64,000 nucleotides of DNA, taken from NCBI GenBank assembly GCA_001510575.1, contig LNGK01000010.1, positions 1,239,825 through 1,303,824 of the forward strand, in the 5' to 3' direction. A program made the translations under genes and the position numbers. Positions within the stretch are counted from its first letter, which is position 1; each line of letters opens with the position of its first letter. This DNA comes from Knoxdaviesia capensis. Its lineage: Eukaryota > Ascomycota > Sordariomycetes > Microascales > Gondwanamycetaceae. Positions 1-12,523 of the stretch are shown in pieces. The notes below the pieces were generated by a model that saw only the letters and a program-made list of their open reading frames with translations, had not been told where the DNA came from and searched no databases.

Positions 1-3000
1 AGGGGGGGGGGGGGGGGGGGGGGGGGCTTCCATCAATTCCACTCCCCCCCCCTCTTCTGCGATGCCCCCTCCCGCTAATGCGCCCAAACGCTGATACGGT
101 TTCTTCTTCAAACAGGCCAGGCCGTCCGACTATCGCAGCGTCGACGTTGTGTCCATTTCCATGCATTTCCAGTTCGGTGATGCGCTATCCGAAATTCCAC
201 CAGCTTTTCAGGCCCTGCCCGGAGCAGAGTACGTACCTGTGGCGTTTGCTATGCCCTAAGTGTTTTTTTTTCTTCGTTTTGTTGCAAACGACCAGAGGCG
301 GTCTGGTATCTTTTTACCCACATGTTGTTTTCTGGCGATCGCGTTCTTTGGCTAGTGGTCGTATGTGAACTTTTCCATAGGCGCCCCGAAAGGCAAATAG
401 TCTGGGCCCAGGCCACCGGGCTTCTGGCTGTGTTCGTATCTAGCGTTTACAGTAGCTTCCGCCTAATTCTCTGACCACCCGGAAAACCCTCACCAATACG
501 AGCTGGAGAGGGGATGGCGAGCCTCAATTTTCCAACCGGCCTCCACAGGTGGAAACTGTGGTGGCCACTGGCGGGGTGTTTTCGAAATGGAAACGCAAAC
601 TCGATCATCAGAGGAATTGGGTCGTTAAGGCGGCGGGCTGGCTGGCTTGTAAGTCACATTTTTTTCGCATTGTCATGTGCTGACGCCACTTCACAGGCTG
701 GTCAGTCATGGTTTGGGGCTTTTTTGCATCTCGGTGGTGTGGCCTGGCGGTGTGGCTGTTACGTTTGCTTCCAAGATTTATTTGTTCCTTCCTTTTTTTT
801 TCCTCTCCTCCTTCCTCCATTCTCTTTCTTCCTTCTTCAATTTCTTTTCTTCTTCTTTCCGTGTCTTTTCCTTTTTGTCGTTCGCTCCTTCTCACCAACA
901 TCCAGTTATGGCCTCGTGCACCTGGCCGCTTCCCTCTTCTCCCACCGCTCTTTCCTGTTTCTCCGTTGGCCTCATCACGTTGTACCAAGATGGTCATCGT
1001 GCCTGCCCTGTTTGATGCCGATATGGCCTGATATTGCGACCGCCGTTTCCTCCGGCTGTGGTCGCTCTTTCCTTTGTTCGACTTCATGACTCACGGCAGC
1101 CAAACGACACGATCTAGTCATTCCACGTCATGACGGCCATGTTTTTGCCTGCATAAAAGGGCGGCCCTGCCCGACCTGGCCGCCCTCACTTCATAGTCAC
1201 AAACGGGGCCGTTTTGTTTTCTTGCTCATCCTCAGTCAGTCACGGTATTTGCTTTGCCACAGCGTTGTTCGCCGTGTCAATCGGCCATCTCTGTTTGATG
1301 GCAACAGCAAAACCAACACAAACACCGGCCAGGTGCCGACGGCCGCCAGTTCCCGCGGGTTCATTTCGGGAAAGTGCATATACGCGCAATATGCACCACC
1401 ACCACCACTACCACCACTACCACCACCGGATTCCGTCCCATCGCCGCCAAGCGTGAAGTGTGTGTGCCCGTTACGCGTGTGGATTCTGTGTGAGTGCATG
1501 TGTGTGTGCATCGCAAAGTCCGCGACAAAAATGCGCGTCTCTCCCACTCTCAGACACGCATCGGTATCTTGGGTTTCCCACTGCATGCCTGGCCGTGTCT
1601 CGCTGGCCCAGTTAATATCGTGCCCCCCGGCCCACCCGTCTGGTTCTGTCATTTTGGAGCCCATCGTCTCTTACGGTGCTATATGTCGGACTCGCTGTAT
1701 TTTAATTTATTTGGCTCATCCTACCCAACAGCATTGCATCGGTGGCTCATGTGGCCACAGCTTGTCTCCCTCCTTTCGCTTGGCCTTATCGCTATAATCT
1801 CCTGGTGTCTTTCTATGGAGTCTACCCCAGACAGTGTCTTCCATCCTGCATTTGCATACCGCTACAGCACATGCTCCCCGGCGCACCACAAAAACCACCG
1901 CTGTTGCCTGTGTGTACCATTTCGCAGGAATGATGCATAAGAGCTGATATCCCAGAAAGCCAACCAGCCTCAAAGTTGCAAAGGTTCCACAGTTGAGTTG
2001 CCCTCATTCTTAGACAGTCATTTTGGCGAATGATATTGCGCGGTTGGTTGGATGCGCCACCACCAGCCGGTTTTCGTCCATTCCACACGCCCCCCTTTTT
2101 GTCGCTTTACATCCACACCCCCGCCCCCCCTTCGTTCGTTTTCTGGGCGCTCCCCCTTGTCTTTTTTTTCTTACGTCTGGCTGGCCTGGCTGCTCGTGTT
2201 TAATTTCTTTCCTTCCTTCTCGTTTTCTGGCCATCCCAGTTTTTCTCCCTTCGCCCCTTCCCTCCTTGAAACGCGCGTCCGCTCACCCCCTTTATTCATT
2301 ATTTTCTTCTTTCGGGGGGGCTCAGCTTTTTTTTTAATTTCCCCCTCTTTTCCTTTCTTTTCTTCGCTTCGATTTTTCTGTTTCTTCTCCCCTATTATTG
2401 CTTTTTTGCGTCGTTGGTTCCATGACGATCACTTGTCGGATTGTCGTGACTATCCCGTGATTTGCGCCCCCTTATCATGGGCAGGCCAGGAGAGGATGGA
2501 CGACCAACAACACACATTCAAGCACCAGCGAGCGATTCCACCCGAGCGACTATCACGGTCTTTTTTCCACCTTTCGCGCGAAAGTTCGTTCCACTCGGGC
2601 ACTACGATGTCACATCATCCGTCGTCTAAACATGATAATCCGGGTCGTATCCGCCATGAAGTGAAGTCAGTGGAAAATGGAGAGTCCTCTGGGAGATGAG
2701 GACAGTAAGTATGGAGACCAAGACGCAGCGTGTTTCTGTTCTCCTTTTTTTCTTTTTGAGACATCCATGCGATTCCAGGCTCTTCTACGAATACGGACAA
2801 GGCGGGTCAGAGAGTCATTTGGGAGGAAGCAAAAGCAAAAGCTGCTTATCGGGCGGCCCAAGCATCCAACCATGTCCCGTGTGGGAAGAAGATGTGACTC
2901 ATTTGTTCTCCTCTCGCCCCCCAGCCGCAAAGTGGGTTCTTTTTTTTCTTCTTTTTTTTTTCTCTTTTCTTTTCCTTGTCTGGTGAATTTCTTTTCTTTT

Positions 3001-6000
3001 AATTCCGGTGGATTTTCCTCGGCTGGTTGTCACCACTGACCGCCAGATCACCAAAAGAAAAGAGAGCGAACGAAAGCCTGAGAGCCCCTATTGTTTTCCC
3101 AACGTCACCCACACTCAAGGCCAAAAGAAGCATGCGGTCACTCTCGTGAGCTCGATCTGGTTGGTCTCATCCTGCCGGTTATGGTGAGCGTCTGATTGGC
3201 CTGGACGTGGTCCTTCCTTAGCATTGTTCGTCGCTGGGGGAACCGGCACAACCTCACAGGCGAGCCCGCGGCCTGGCCTTTTCCTTTTCTTTTTCGGTTG
3301 GTCTGCCAGGCCTGCATAGGGCAAGTGCATGGCTATTCTTGGCTTAGGCTCCAGGCTCCAGCATTCGACGAACTAATCCGAAAAGCGGTTTTGCGGGTGT
3401 TTGCCAGGTGCCGAACACTGGCAAACATAAATGACCCCGAGAGTATCCGAAGGTGAGGCTTAAAAAAGGCGGTGGTCGGTCTTTAGATTTTGGTGACCTT
3501 GTTTTTTTCGCCGCAAGCGACAATCTGCTGTAGCCAGCGTCCCCACGCTAAAGCCAAACAGTGCAAGACTTTTTGTGTGTGTGTGTGTGTGTTCTTTTTG
3601 GCTTTGGTGTGGTGGTGTCCTCGGAAGATGACAAACACGGCGGCTGGCTTGTGATTATCAACGCACACCCCCTCCCCCCTTTTTGCTCCTTCTTCCCAAT
3701 TTCTTCCTATCTGTTTGCCCCCCTTTTTTTAGTGCGCGCTGTCGATTATGTTCTTTTTTGCCGTGTAATCAATCTCTCAGCCCGTATCACCCCGCGATGG
3801 TGCATTTGTGGTGATTGTACCGATAAGAGAAAGACAGCGGTGTTTTCTCGTTTCGAGTATTTTTTGGAGATGTCCAGGAGTTCGGTCCTACGATGAAGCT
3901 GCCTACGCTTGGGAATCTCGAAGTGGGGGTGCAGAAGAGACACAGGTTGTAGTAACACTCCGTGAGTATTAAGTTCGTCGTGCGTATTATTGGGTGTTGT
4001 GTGAACCCACCCCTGTCAAGGACCCGTCGACGCTGGCCGCAGTGGCCGGAGGCATCGGAAGCTCCGGCGATGGCCGGGGAGCTGTGATGGAGGACGAAGG
4101 AAAACAGCAGGTGGGGGGGAGACTCTTGGAAAAGCCGGCGGCCGACGTGGTGATACCACTCTCAAGATCGGGGTGGCGATTGATCGCTGGGGCCCCGGCT
4201 GGGCCGCCAGACACTGCGCGTGTCCGGACAATCCGGAGGCGGTGGTTGGTTCGGTCGTGTGCTCGGGGCTGACCTGGGTATCTCCAGACCACAGCCGTCA
4301 TCCGGGGCGTTTCTTGTCGAGGCCGCCTTTTTCTGGGGTTAGGGTTGTCCAACCGTGGATCCTTCCGTGCATTCCTTTCGTCAGTCGTGTCGCGTCGCAT
4401 CTTCCAATCTCACAGTCTCTCTCTTGGCCCCCTTGGCTCCTGATGGAATCCACCCAGGGGCCCCAGGAACGTCTCCTCCAGACCTTCACAGCAACGCACG
4501 GTCAAAGCGTCGTCGCACGCGAAACCCGCCAGGTCTTTTTTTTTTTTTTTTTTCCTCGCCTGTCCCCTGCCCTCCACCTCCTCCGCCCATGTCGCGTAAT
4601 TTAACTGATTTCACACCGATCCGACGAACGAGACTTTGCTTTTTCTGGGCCGAACACCGTCCCTCCCCCCCCCCTCCCCCCCAACATCCGCGTGCATTTC
4701 CTTTTTGTGCACTTGTTCATGGGTCTGGACGCCATTTTGGGGGTTTCGTGTGGTTGGTCGACGGCCGGGGGGGGGGGAGATATTGGCTGTTCGGTCAAAT
4801 GTCAACTTTGAACCTCTCGTCAACTTTCAACTCGCTCAACAAATTGGATGTAATCGGGACCAGGGGCGGCGGGTTGCCATGGTTGGGTTCCGGGGCGAAG
4901 ACACACCCAGCGAAGGAAGGAAGGAGGGAGGGAGGCAAGGAAAGGAAGGCAGGAAGCACGGGCCAGTATGGGGAGACCTTCAATTGGCCTTTTTTTCTTT
5001 TCTTTCCTTTTCTTCTTCTTTTCTTCGTTTTTTTTTCTCGGGCCTTTCTAGCTAGAGAGGAGTTGAACTGTGGCTCTCGTTGAGTGAAGTGACGTCTTGG
5101 GGTTAGTTTTGTTTTCGCTGGGCGTGTGTGAGTGGGTTTCGGCTCCGGGGGGCGTGTGCTGCGCGTATCTCTCTCTCTCTCTCCTCTTTTTTTTCCCTTT
5201 GGCTCGTTCAGTGGGGTTTCGCGCGATCTTCGCGGGCGCACTTGCGCACTTGCGCGCAGAACCACTTTCTAGCTTAAAACCTGGTTCACACATCTTGGTC
5301 CACTTCCCATCGTCATATGTGAAGTGTAGCTCTCTCTAACTCTCTCTCCACCCACAGTGCGCACACCGGGCGGGCTTCGCGCGCGCCCCTGGTCGTCGCC
5401 AGATCCTCACCGCAGCGCGCGCACCGCTCACTCCGCCGCGCTGGGAGAGAGAAGTCCCGGCCACCGTATGCGATGCAATGCACACTGTTGCCCGCACGGA
5501 GCTAGCGAACGCCGCGACGACTCCAGCCAGAAGTTAAGGAAGTACTGTACTGTACCGTACAGTATAGCACTGTCAGAGTGATGCCCATGATGGCTTGCTG
5601 TGCCGTGGGTGTACAGCAAGAAAGAATTATATATGTATATATATGTATATATATGTATATATGTGTGTGTATATAATGTCCGGTGAACTTTGGCAGGAGC
5701 GACAAACGACATGAACGAACTGGATAACGAGGCAGGAGCGACCGACAGACTTGACCAAGGACGAAGGAGCGGAATCAGGCAGCCTTAATGCAACAAACAT
5801 ATATGCACGGCGTCTGACTGGACGAACGAACGCCGTCGGGCTCCGGGTGGGCGCTCGCCGGTGGACGCGGGGAGGGGCGGTCTCGGGCGAGAGCCTGCGC
5901 GTCCGGACACGCGCACGGCCGGCGGACGGCAGACTCTATACCGACACGCAAGGCCATGCAAGGAACGAGGGGAGGCGGCCGAAGCGCACGTTTTGACAGA

Positions 6001-6503
6001 TGCAAAACCCCCCGCGCTAGATCGGCCCCGGCTCGTCGGATCGCCACCGTCGCCGGGGTCCGCGTGAGCCTCAACGGCCGAGGAAAACCCTAACAGCCCC
6101 TATCTCTTCGCTGCGTGCATGAAGATCGACAGTTTCGGTTGTTTGGGCTCTCTCTGTCTTCCCACGCTGTCTAAGGAACGGTGTTTATTTTTCCTCTTTA
6201 TTTTCTTTTTCTTTTTCTTCTTTTTTTCTTTTTTCCCACAGACGGGCGTTCTGTTCACACCGGTGTGCAGCTCGGATCTCTGCACCTGGGAGCAAGGCAC
6301 AAACAAGTATTGGTCAAACACAGCAAAAAGAAGCAAAAATGGAGGAACAACAACAGACATTTGAAGAACCGCAAGATATATATTTATATACGAGTACAAA
6401 ATACACACAAGAAAACTCCCCACACCCGGATAAGCCCTCCCTACTACCCCCAGAAAAAAAAGAAAAAAAAGAAGACCAAAATCCCCAAGACACATGCGCA
6501 AAA
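1..6503. other. Left flank without a recognisable gene
   Basis: The first bases are an A followed by about 25 G, probably a contig or gap edge. The rest is pyrimidine- and purine-tract-rich intergenic-type sequence with many short open frames on both strands; none shows a domain, plausible composition or splice structure I can support. It holds a perfect 17-nt palindrome at 5548-5564, a TATATG microsatellite at 5626-5676 and TTAGGGTT-type boxes at 4339 and 6086. The last few hundred bases before 6504 are the likely 3' region of the ETF-QO gene, which runs toward them. Confidence 0.6.
5626..5676. repeat. TATATG/TG microsatellite
   Basis: Alternating TATATATG units grade into GTGTGTG. It lies about 60 bp after a perfect palindrome (arms TACTGTAC and GTACAGTA around a central C at 5556). 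No gene is attached to it. Confidence 0.85.
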
Positions 6504-8528
6504 TCACGTCAGGTAGTACTTGGGCCCCTCGCCACCCTGCGGCACCTGCCAGTTGATGTCCTGCTGCGGCGCCTTGATGTCGCACGTCTTGCAGTGGATG
6601 CAGTTCTGCGCGTTGATCTGGAACCGCACGCCGAGGTCCTTCGAGTCGTCGTCGACGTACTCGTACACGCCGGCGGGGCAGAACCGCGCCTCCAGCCCGC
6701 GGAACGCCGGCCACGCCTTCGCCGCGTGCGCGTCCCAGTCGGCCACCTGCAGGTGCACCGGCTCGTCCTCCTCGTGGTTGGTGCCGGTGCGCGACACGCT
6801 GGTCAGCAGGTCGAACGTCACCTCGCCGTCGGGCTTGTCGTAGCGGATCGGCGTGCACGCCGCCGCCGGCTTGGTGGCTGCGGCGTCGGTGGTCTTGTGG
6901 CGGAAGGTCCACGGCGTGCGCCCGCGCAGGATGAACGCGTCGAGCGCCGAGTAGGCCAGCCCGCCGTACAGGCCCAGCGGCGAGTGGAACGACGGCCGCA
7001 TGTTGCGCACCTGGTGCAGCTCCTTCCAGATCGACGACTTGCGCAGCGCCTCTTCGTAGTCGTACAGGAACAGCGCGTCCGACCCGGCCGCGGCGGCCGG
7101 GGCGTCGGCGTCGGGGCTTGGCGGCGCCGCGTCGGCTTCCTCGGCCACGGCGGCGTCCGGGCGGCTGGACGCCGCGAGCGCCTTCCACGTGGCCTCGGCC
7201 GCGAGCATGCCCGAGCGCATGGCGTTGTGCGTGCCCTTGACCTTGGGCACGTTGACGAAGCCGGCCGAGTCGCCGATCAGCGCGCCGCCCGGGAAGGCCA
7301 CGCGCGGAATCGACTGCAGGCCGCCCTCGACGAGCGCGCGCGCGCCGTACGAGATGCACTTGCCGCCCTCCAGCACGCGGCGGAACAGCGGGTGCTGCTT
7401 CATCTTCTGGAACTCCTGGTACGGCGACAGCCACGGGTTGGGGTAGTCGAGCGCCACCACCAGGCCCAGGCTGACCAGGTTGTCGCCAAAGTGGTACATG
7501 AAGCCGCCGCCGTACGTGTCCATCGGCAGCGGGTAGCCGACGCAGTGGGTGATCTCGCCGCGGCGGAACTTGGCCGGGTCGACCTCCCACACCTCCTTGA
7601 TGCCGAGCCCGTACGTCTGCGGCGAGCTGTCGCGCCGCAGGTCGAAGCGCTTGATCACCTGCTTGCTGAGGGAGCCGTGGCAGCCCTCGCCGAACAGCGT
7701 CACGCGCGCGCGGAACTCCATGCCGCGCTCGAACGAGTCCTTGGGCCGCCCGTCGCGGCCAATGCCCAGGTCGTTGGTGGCCACGCCGCGCACCGACCCG
7801 TCGGCGTTGTACACCACCTCCGACGCCGCGAACCCGGCGTACACCTCGACGCCGACCTCCTCGGCCCGCTCGCCCAGCCACTTGACGAACTGGTTGAGGC
7901 TGACGATGTAGTTGCCGTGGTTGTGCATCTGCGGGGGGGCCGGCAGCGGGATGGCCGCGGTCTTGGTGAGGAAGCGCATGCGGTCGGCGCCCGCCGGCGT
8001 GGCGAACTCGAAGCGCGCGGCGTTGTCGGCGTCCAGCCACTCCGGGATCAGGTCGTTGATGGCGCTGGGCTCGATCACCGCCCCCGACACGATGTGCGCG
8101 CCGATCTCGCCGGCTTTCTCGAGCAGCAGCACGCGGAAGTCCTCGTTGCCGGCCTCCAGCGCGAGCTGCTTCAGCCGGATGGCGGCGCTGAGGCCGGCCG
8201 GGCCGCCGCCGACAATGCACACGTCGACCTCGTCGTACTCGCGTTCGATCGACGCCGGGTCGAACGAGTCGTCGGCGTCGTCGGCCCGGCGGGCGGAAAC
8301 CGCGAAGTGGCGGGTGGGGGTGCGGGTGGGGGTGGCTACGGCGGCGCCGGCTCGAGAGAGGTTGGGGCGGGCCCGCACATGTGGTGAAGAGGGAGTCGGA
8401 GAGGGGCCGAGGGCGGCGGTCGAGAGTCGGGCGGTGGCCGAGGGGACGGAGCGAGGCCGGGCCAGCGACCGCGACAGCAACTTGGCGCTGTGGTGCAGCG
8501 AGCGGTTGATGGGTAACGACGACGACAT
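6504..8528 (-). CDS. Electron transfer flavoprotein-ubiquinone oxidoreductase, mitochondrial
   Basis: ETF-QO passes electrons from electron-transfer flavoprotein, reduced by acyl-CoA and other mitochondrial dehydrogenases, to ubiquinone in the inner mitochondrial membrane. The 674-aa intronless frame starts with an Arg/Ser-rich, acid-poor leader of about 80 residues, consistent with a mitochondrial targeting peptide. It has the FAD dinucleotide motif GGGPAG at 107-112. The C-terminus has the ferredoxin-like 4Fe-4S ligands: Cys616, then Cys643, Cys646 and Cys649 in CIHCKTC, and it ends in the family-typical PKYYLT. An Ala/Asp/Pro-rich stretch near residues 450-485 looks like a lineage-specific linker. 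Third codon positions are almost all C or G. The ATG at 8528 is the first in frame and gives the leader; no upstream alternative is better. The GH92 gene upstream is on the same strand, and the two promoters are separate. A slightly different start is the only real doubt. Confidence 0.96.
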   Translation of the reverse strand: MSSSLPINRSLHHSAKLLSRSLARPRSVPSATARLSTAALGPSPTPSSPHVRARPNLSRAGAAVATPTRTPTRHFAVSARRADDADDSFDPASIEREYDEVDVCIVGGGPAGLSAAIRLKQLALEAGNEDFRVLLLEKAGEIGAHIVSGAVIEPSAINDLIPEWLDADNAARFEFATPAGADRMRFLTKTAAIPLPAPPQMHNHGNYIVSLNQFVKWLGERAEEVGVEVYAGFAASEVVYNADGSVRGVATNDLGIGRDGRPKDSFERGMEFRARVTLFGEGCHGSLSKQVIKRFDLRRDSSPQTYGLGIKEVWEVDPAKFRRGEITHCVGYPLPMDTYGGGFMYHFGDNLVSLGLVVALDYPNPWLSPYQEFQKMKQHPLFRRVLEGGKCISYGARALVEGGLQSIPRVAFPGGALIGDSAGFVNVPKVKGTHNAMRSGMLAAEATWKALAASSRPDAAVAEEADAAPPSPDADAPAAAAGSDALFLYDYEEALRKSSIWKELHQVRNMRPSFHSPLGLYGGLAYSALDAFILRGRTPWTFRHKTTDAAATKPAAACTPIRYDKPDGEVTFDLLTSVSRTGTNHEEDEPVHLQVADWDAHAAKAWPAFRGLEARFCPAGVYEYVDDDSKDLGVRFQINAQNCIHCKTCDIKAPQQDINWQVPQGGEGPKYYLT

Positions 8529-9732
8529 GGTGATGTGAGTGATTTGCGGGGGTGAGAAGTGAGGGGAGGAGAGAGAAAGAAAGAGAAGAGAGAGCGAGGT
8601 TTGTGGTGTGTGACTCCTTCACACACACAACTCGGAGAGCCCACAATCACAAGCTTCGAAAGCCACACAAAGAAGAAGAAGGAGAAGAAGAAGAAGAGCC
8701 CACAACCGAAGATTCCGTGGACGGCTTGGTTTTTTGAAAAAAACAGCGACGGATCTATCGCCGGTTGAAAATCAGAGTCTCCGACAGCACGGCGGTCGAA
8801 TTAAGAGAGACGGAGAGGAGGAAAATCCGGGAGGAGGTGAAGGTGAAGCACATGACCGGAGCTGAGATCGGAATCAAGGTGTGTTTTTTTGGCTTGAGGG
8901 GAGAGCTACGGAAAAAAAAAAAAAAATCAATTGCGAATTTTCAATAGCCGAGAGAAACCGGCCACAAGGGGCGGGGCCGAGAGCAGGTACTTGAGCAGTA
9001 CTTGAACAGCCGGGGAATGCACGGTGCAGTTTGGTTGGATGGAGGGCCGCTGACGAGGTACCGTCTGTGTACACACTCATCGCTGTTAGCAATTCGCAGG
9101 CGCTGATTGGTTTTGGCGGGCGCCGCGGATTTTTGGACGACGGATCAAGTGTCGTCAACATTCCTTCACCAAAGTGGCTTTTGTATGTATGCAGTACGCT
9201 CGGTGGCGATGGTCTAGGAACAGATCAGGCTGGGACGGAGAGAGAGGCTTCTCTTCATATCACAGCTTCACTTCCTCGCGGGACACGTGCTGATTCTGTA
9301 TGGGCGAGAGGCCAGCGAGAGAGGGAGTATTTAGAGCAAGATCTAGAGAAGAACCTGTCAATGGGTGAATGTACAAGCAGTAGCCGTGATCGGCATGGCC
9401 ATGACTCCAAAAACCCGGATGTGGAATCCAGCAGTCGGGGTCGTGGTTTGTTCCCGTTGGCCGGCCGAGGAGCCGAGCCGAGGCCGGAGCCGCTTAGGGT
9501 TAGAAAGGGTTCGCGGGATGACGTACATCTCCGACGTCGCACGGCTTTCTTCACCGCACACTTCACACTTCACCATCCATGTATCTTCACCTACTCACCC
9601 ACCACGCACTTGACTTGATGGTTCATCCACGAAACTCAAACGCGTTACACAAAGGTCGACTACTGTCTCTATATCTCTACATATACAACAAAGAAAAAAA
9701 CAAACCTCAAACGGCACCTCAAACGGCACCTC
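8529..9732. other. Intergenic region between ETF-QO and GH92 genes
   Basis: This holds the ETF-QO promoter side and the GH92 3' side, both on the minus strand. The first 200 bases are (GA)/(GAA)-rich. A TTAGGGTT box lies at 9494-9501, about 970 bp upstream of the ETF-QO start. The open frames here have no recognisable product. Confidence 0.5.
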
Positions 9733-12523
9733 TCACACCTCCATCGCCCGCCCGTCCGGACTCCAGCTCGGCGGCAGATCCTCGTCCCGCGTGCCCCACG
9801 TGGTGCTCTCGTCCGGCCCGACCTCGACCAGCAACAAGCCGCCGGTGGCGAAGAAGTCGTGTGCGATCCAGTTCTTCGTGTACGGCCGCCCGTCCAGCCA
9901 CGCGCGCTGGATGTAGATGCTGCCGTCGGCGGCGGCTGCGCTGAGCACCTTGCGGATGACCGCCGGCCGGCCGGACGGCGTGCGCAGCCGCACCTCCGGG
10001 AAGAACGGCGCCGTGAGCAGGTACACCGGCTGCCCCGCCACGGGGAAGAAGCCCATGTAGGCAAACGCCGCAAACGCGCCCATGGCGCAGTCGTCGTTGC
10101 CCGGGATGCCGCCGACCGTGGCGTTGAAGTGGCTGGGGAAGTACCGGTGCAGCCAGCGCGCGCTCGCGCCGGGCCGCCCGCCGTAGTGGAACTGGAAGAC
10201 GGTGAGGAAGGTCTGCTCGTTGCCCATGTAGGCGATGCCCGACGCGTGGAAGAAGTCGAGCCGCGCCACGAAGGCGTCGCGCCCGCCCAGCGTGGCCACC
10301 AGCGCGGCCATGTCCTGCGGCACGTAGAAGGTGTACAGCCACGGCGACCCTTCGTATGTGGCCAGCGCCGTGTCGAAGTAGCAGCGGTGCATGTCGGCCA
10401 CGGGGCTGCAGGCGCGCGCCGCCTGGTAGCCGAACGAGCCGTTCATGAAGCGCGGCATCAGGAAGCCGGCGAACGGCCCGCTCTGCACGTCGCCGTCGCC
10501 GTCGCGGAACAGGTCGGTCTGCCCCGGCTGCCACAGGTTCTTCCAGAACCCGCTGCGGTTCATGTACTTGGCCTCGTCGCCCGCCGCCGCCGCCGCCGCC
10601 GGCGCGAGCGCGCGCGCCAGCGTTGCGATGCAGAAGTCGTCGTACGCGTACTCGACCGTGCGCGACACCGTGCGCGAGTGCGGCCCGCGCGCGTGCTTGT
10701 CGCGGTGGTCCCACGCGATGTAGCCGTACTGCACCCAGCTGTCCAGGTTGCCGCGGCCCTCGACCGTCCAGTCGTCCGGCACCACCTCGGCGTCCGACAC
10801 CACCGCCTCGTAGGCCGTGGCCCAGTCGATGTCGGCGCGCAGGCCCTTGATGTACGCGTCCGCGATCACCACGTCGGCGTTGGAGCCGCCCTGCGTGAAG
10901 CCCTTGGAGAACTGCATGCGGCAGTCGGGCAGTTTGCCTGGCAACCGGTGTTAGCACGGACCCCGGAGTTCCCTTCTTCCACGGGCAAGGGGCAAGGGGC
11001 AAGGGGCAAGGGGTAAGGGGCAAGGCGGGGGAGACACTCACCCACGTGGCGGTAGATGTCCAGCAACGACCGCACCATCTGCGTCTGCGCCACGGGGTCG
11101 AGAATCGTCAGCAGCGGGTGCTGCGCGCGGAACGAGTCCCAGATGCAGTAGTACGAGTCGAAGTACGGCTCGGCCGACGTCCACAGCGGGTTCTCGCCCG
11201 TGTAGTTCTGCGGCGACAGGAACGACCGGTACAGCCCGGACCAGAACACCGTCAGCTGGTCGCCGGTCATGCCGCGCGGGTCGACCGCCACGGCGCCGCC
11301 CAGCTTTTCTTCCCAGGCGCTGCGGGCGTCGGCCACCACGCGCGCAAAGTCGAAGTCCGGGATCTCGCGCTCGGCGCTCGCGCACGCCGCGTCGGTCGAC
11401 ACGAACGACACGCCGACGCGCGCCAGGAAGCTGTGGTCGCCCAGCCCCGCCACGTTGTCGGCGCCGCGCGGGTGGTCCAGCGCCACCCACGCGCCGCCCG
11501 ACCCGCCGGGGTTGTCCCAGCCGCGGGCGATCGCGCCGAGCGCCGTGGCGTCCGCCGTGGCCGCGTTGCCCTCGAACACGCCCGCCGCGCGCACCGCCGC
11601 GCCGCGGAAGTCCGCGCAGAAGAACGCGTGGTACATGCCCTTGCCGAACGACGGCGCGAACGCCCCCGTGCCGACCATGCGGCCCGACTCGCCGTCGACC
11701 GCCACCGACCCCGACGCGCGCGAGCTGCTCAGGTCGATCAGGTCGATCAGCGCCACCGGCCGCGTCGGCACCGTGACCTCGTCGCCGAAGATGTTGCGGT
11801 AGCTGTGGGTCTCGGCGGCCGGCACCGTGAAGCGGAACAGGTTGGTGTGCATCGTGGATGTCATTTCCGTGCGCACGCCGTTCTCGAGCTCGAGCGAGAA
11901 GTAGCCCGTGCTGGCGTTGACCGTTTCGTACACGCGGTTGAGCTTGCGCGTGTTGACGGTGAAGTTGCAGTTGGCCACCGAGTCGCCCGGGCAGCCGGGG
12001 TGGACGAAGATGGGGAAGTTGCCGAGCGAGGGGGTCTGCGGGTGGGGTGGGTTAGGTGAGGTCAACTACAGACAGGCAGACAGACAGACAGAGAGAGAGA
12101 GGGAGAGAGAGAGAGAAAACTTACCCCGCCGGTTCCCGAGTCGTGCATCTGGCCGAACCCCGTCACCGGGGTCAGATCACTGACGTACCCAGCGGCATTC
12201 TCGCCCGGCGACGCCACATCGGGACACGGCTTGGCCATGCCGTACGGCAGCGACGGGCCGGGGAACACATGGCCGCCGTTGACGGTGCCTATCAACGGAT
12301 CGATGTAGTCGACGATGCTGACCGCGGGGAGGCCGCCGTGCAGCGACGCGCTGGCGAGGAAGCGGCCCCGCGCGATGGCCGCCGGCACCGGCGCGCCCGA
12401 GTACCACAGCATGCAGCACACCACGGCCGCCACCAGCAGGAAGCGCGCCGGCCGGCGCGGGCGGACGGCCGCGCGGAGGTGGGCGGCGAGGGCGGCCACT
12501 GGCCTGGGTTTGGATGTGTCCAT
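9733..12523 (-). CDS. GH92 family alpha-mannosidase, three exons
   Basis: GH92 enzymes are calcium-dependent exo-alpha-mannosidases that trim mannose from N-glycans and mannans. Exons are 12523-12125, 12035-11042 and 10937-9733, giving 865 aa. Introns of 89 and 104 bp have donors GTAAGT and GTGAGT. Frame is kept at both joins, and the joins restore family sequence (SGTGG-TPSLGNFPIF and YRHVG-KLPDCRM). A hydrophobic segment at about residues 28-42 (FLLVAAVVCCMLWYS) is a signal peptide or membrane anchor, so the enzyme is probably secreted or wall-facing. The N-terminal beta-sandwich opens with DYIDPLIGT and GGHVFPGPSLPYGMAK. The C-terminal catalytic region has GNEQ and GGIPGNDDCAMG, close to the GNEP and GNDDxGxM signatures. 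The divergent neighbour is a GH125 mannosidase, which suggests joint glycan degradation. Both introns consist largely of simple repeats. Start: first ATG of the frame, directly before the anchor. Confidence 0.95.
10983..11024. repeat. GGGCAAG heptamer array inside GH92 intron 2
   Basis: Six head-to-tail heptamers; five are identical and one carries a single C-to-T change (GGGTAAG). They occupy the donor-proximal part of the 104-bp intron 11041-10938, read as CTTGCCC on the transcript strand. Confidence 0.9.
12069..12117. repeat. CAGA/GA microsatellite inside GH92 intron 1
   Basis: CAGACAG units followed by GAGAGA occupy more than half of the 89-bp intron 12124-12036. In the transcript this is a CU/UCUG tract immediately after the GTAAGT donor. 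Confidence 0.9.

Noticed and set aside
6339..8387. 682-codon open frame antisense to ETF-QO, and similar long frames antisense to GH92, GH125 and other genes
   Set aside because: They are mirror effects of C/G-rich third codon positions in the real genes; the peptides are Arg/Ala/Val-rich without any domain.
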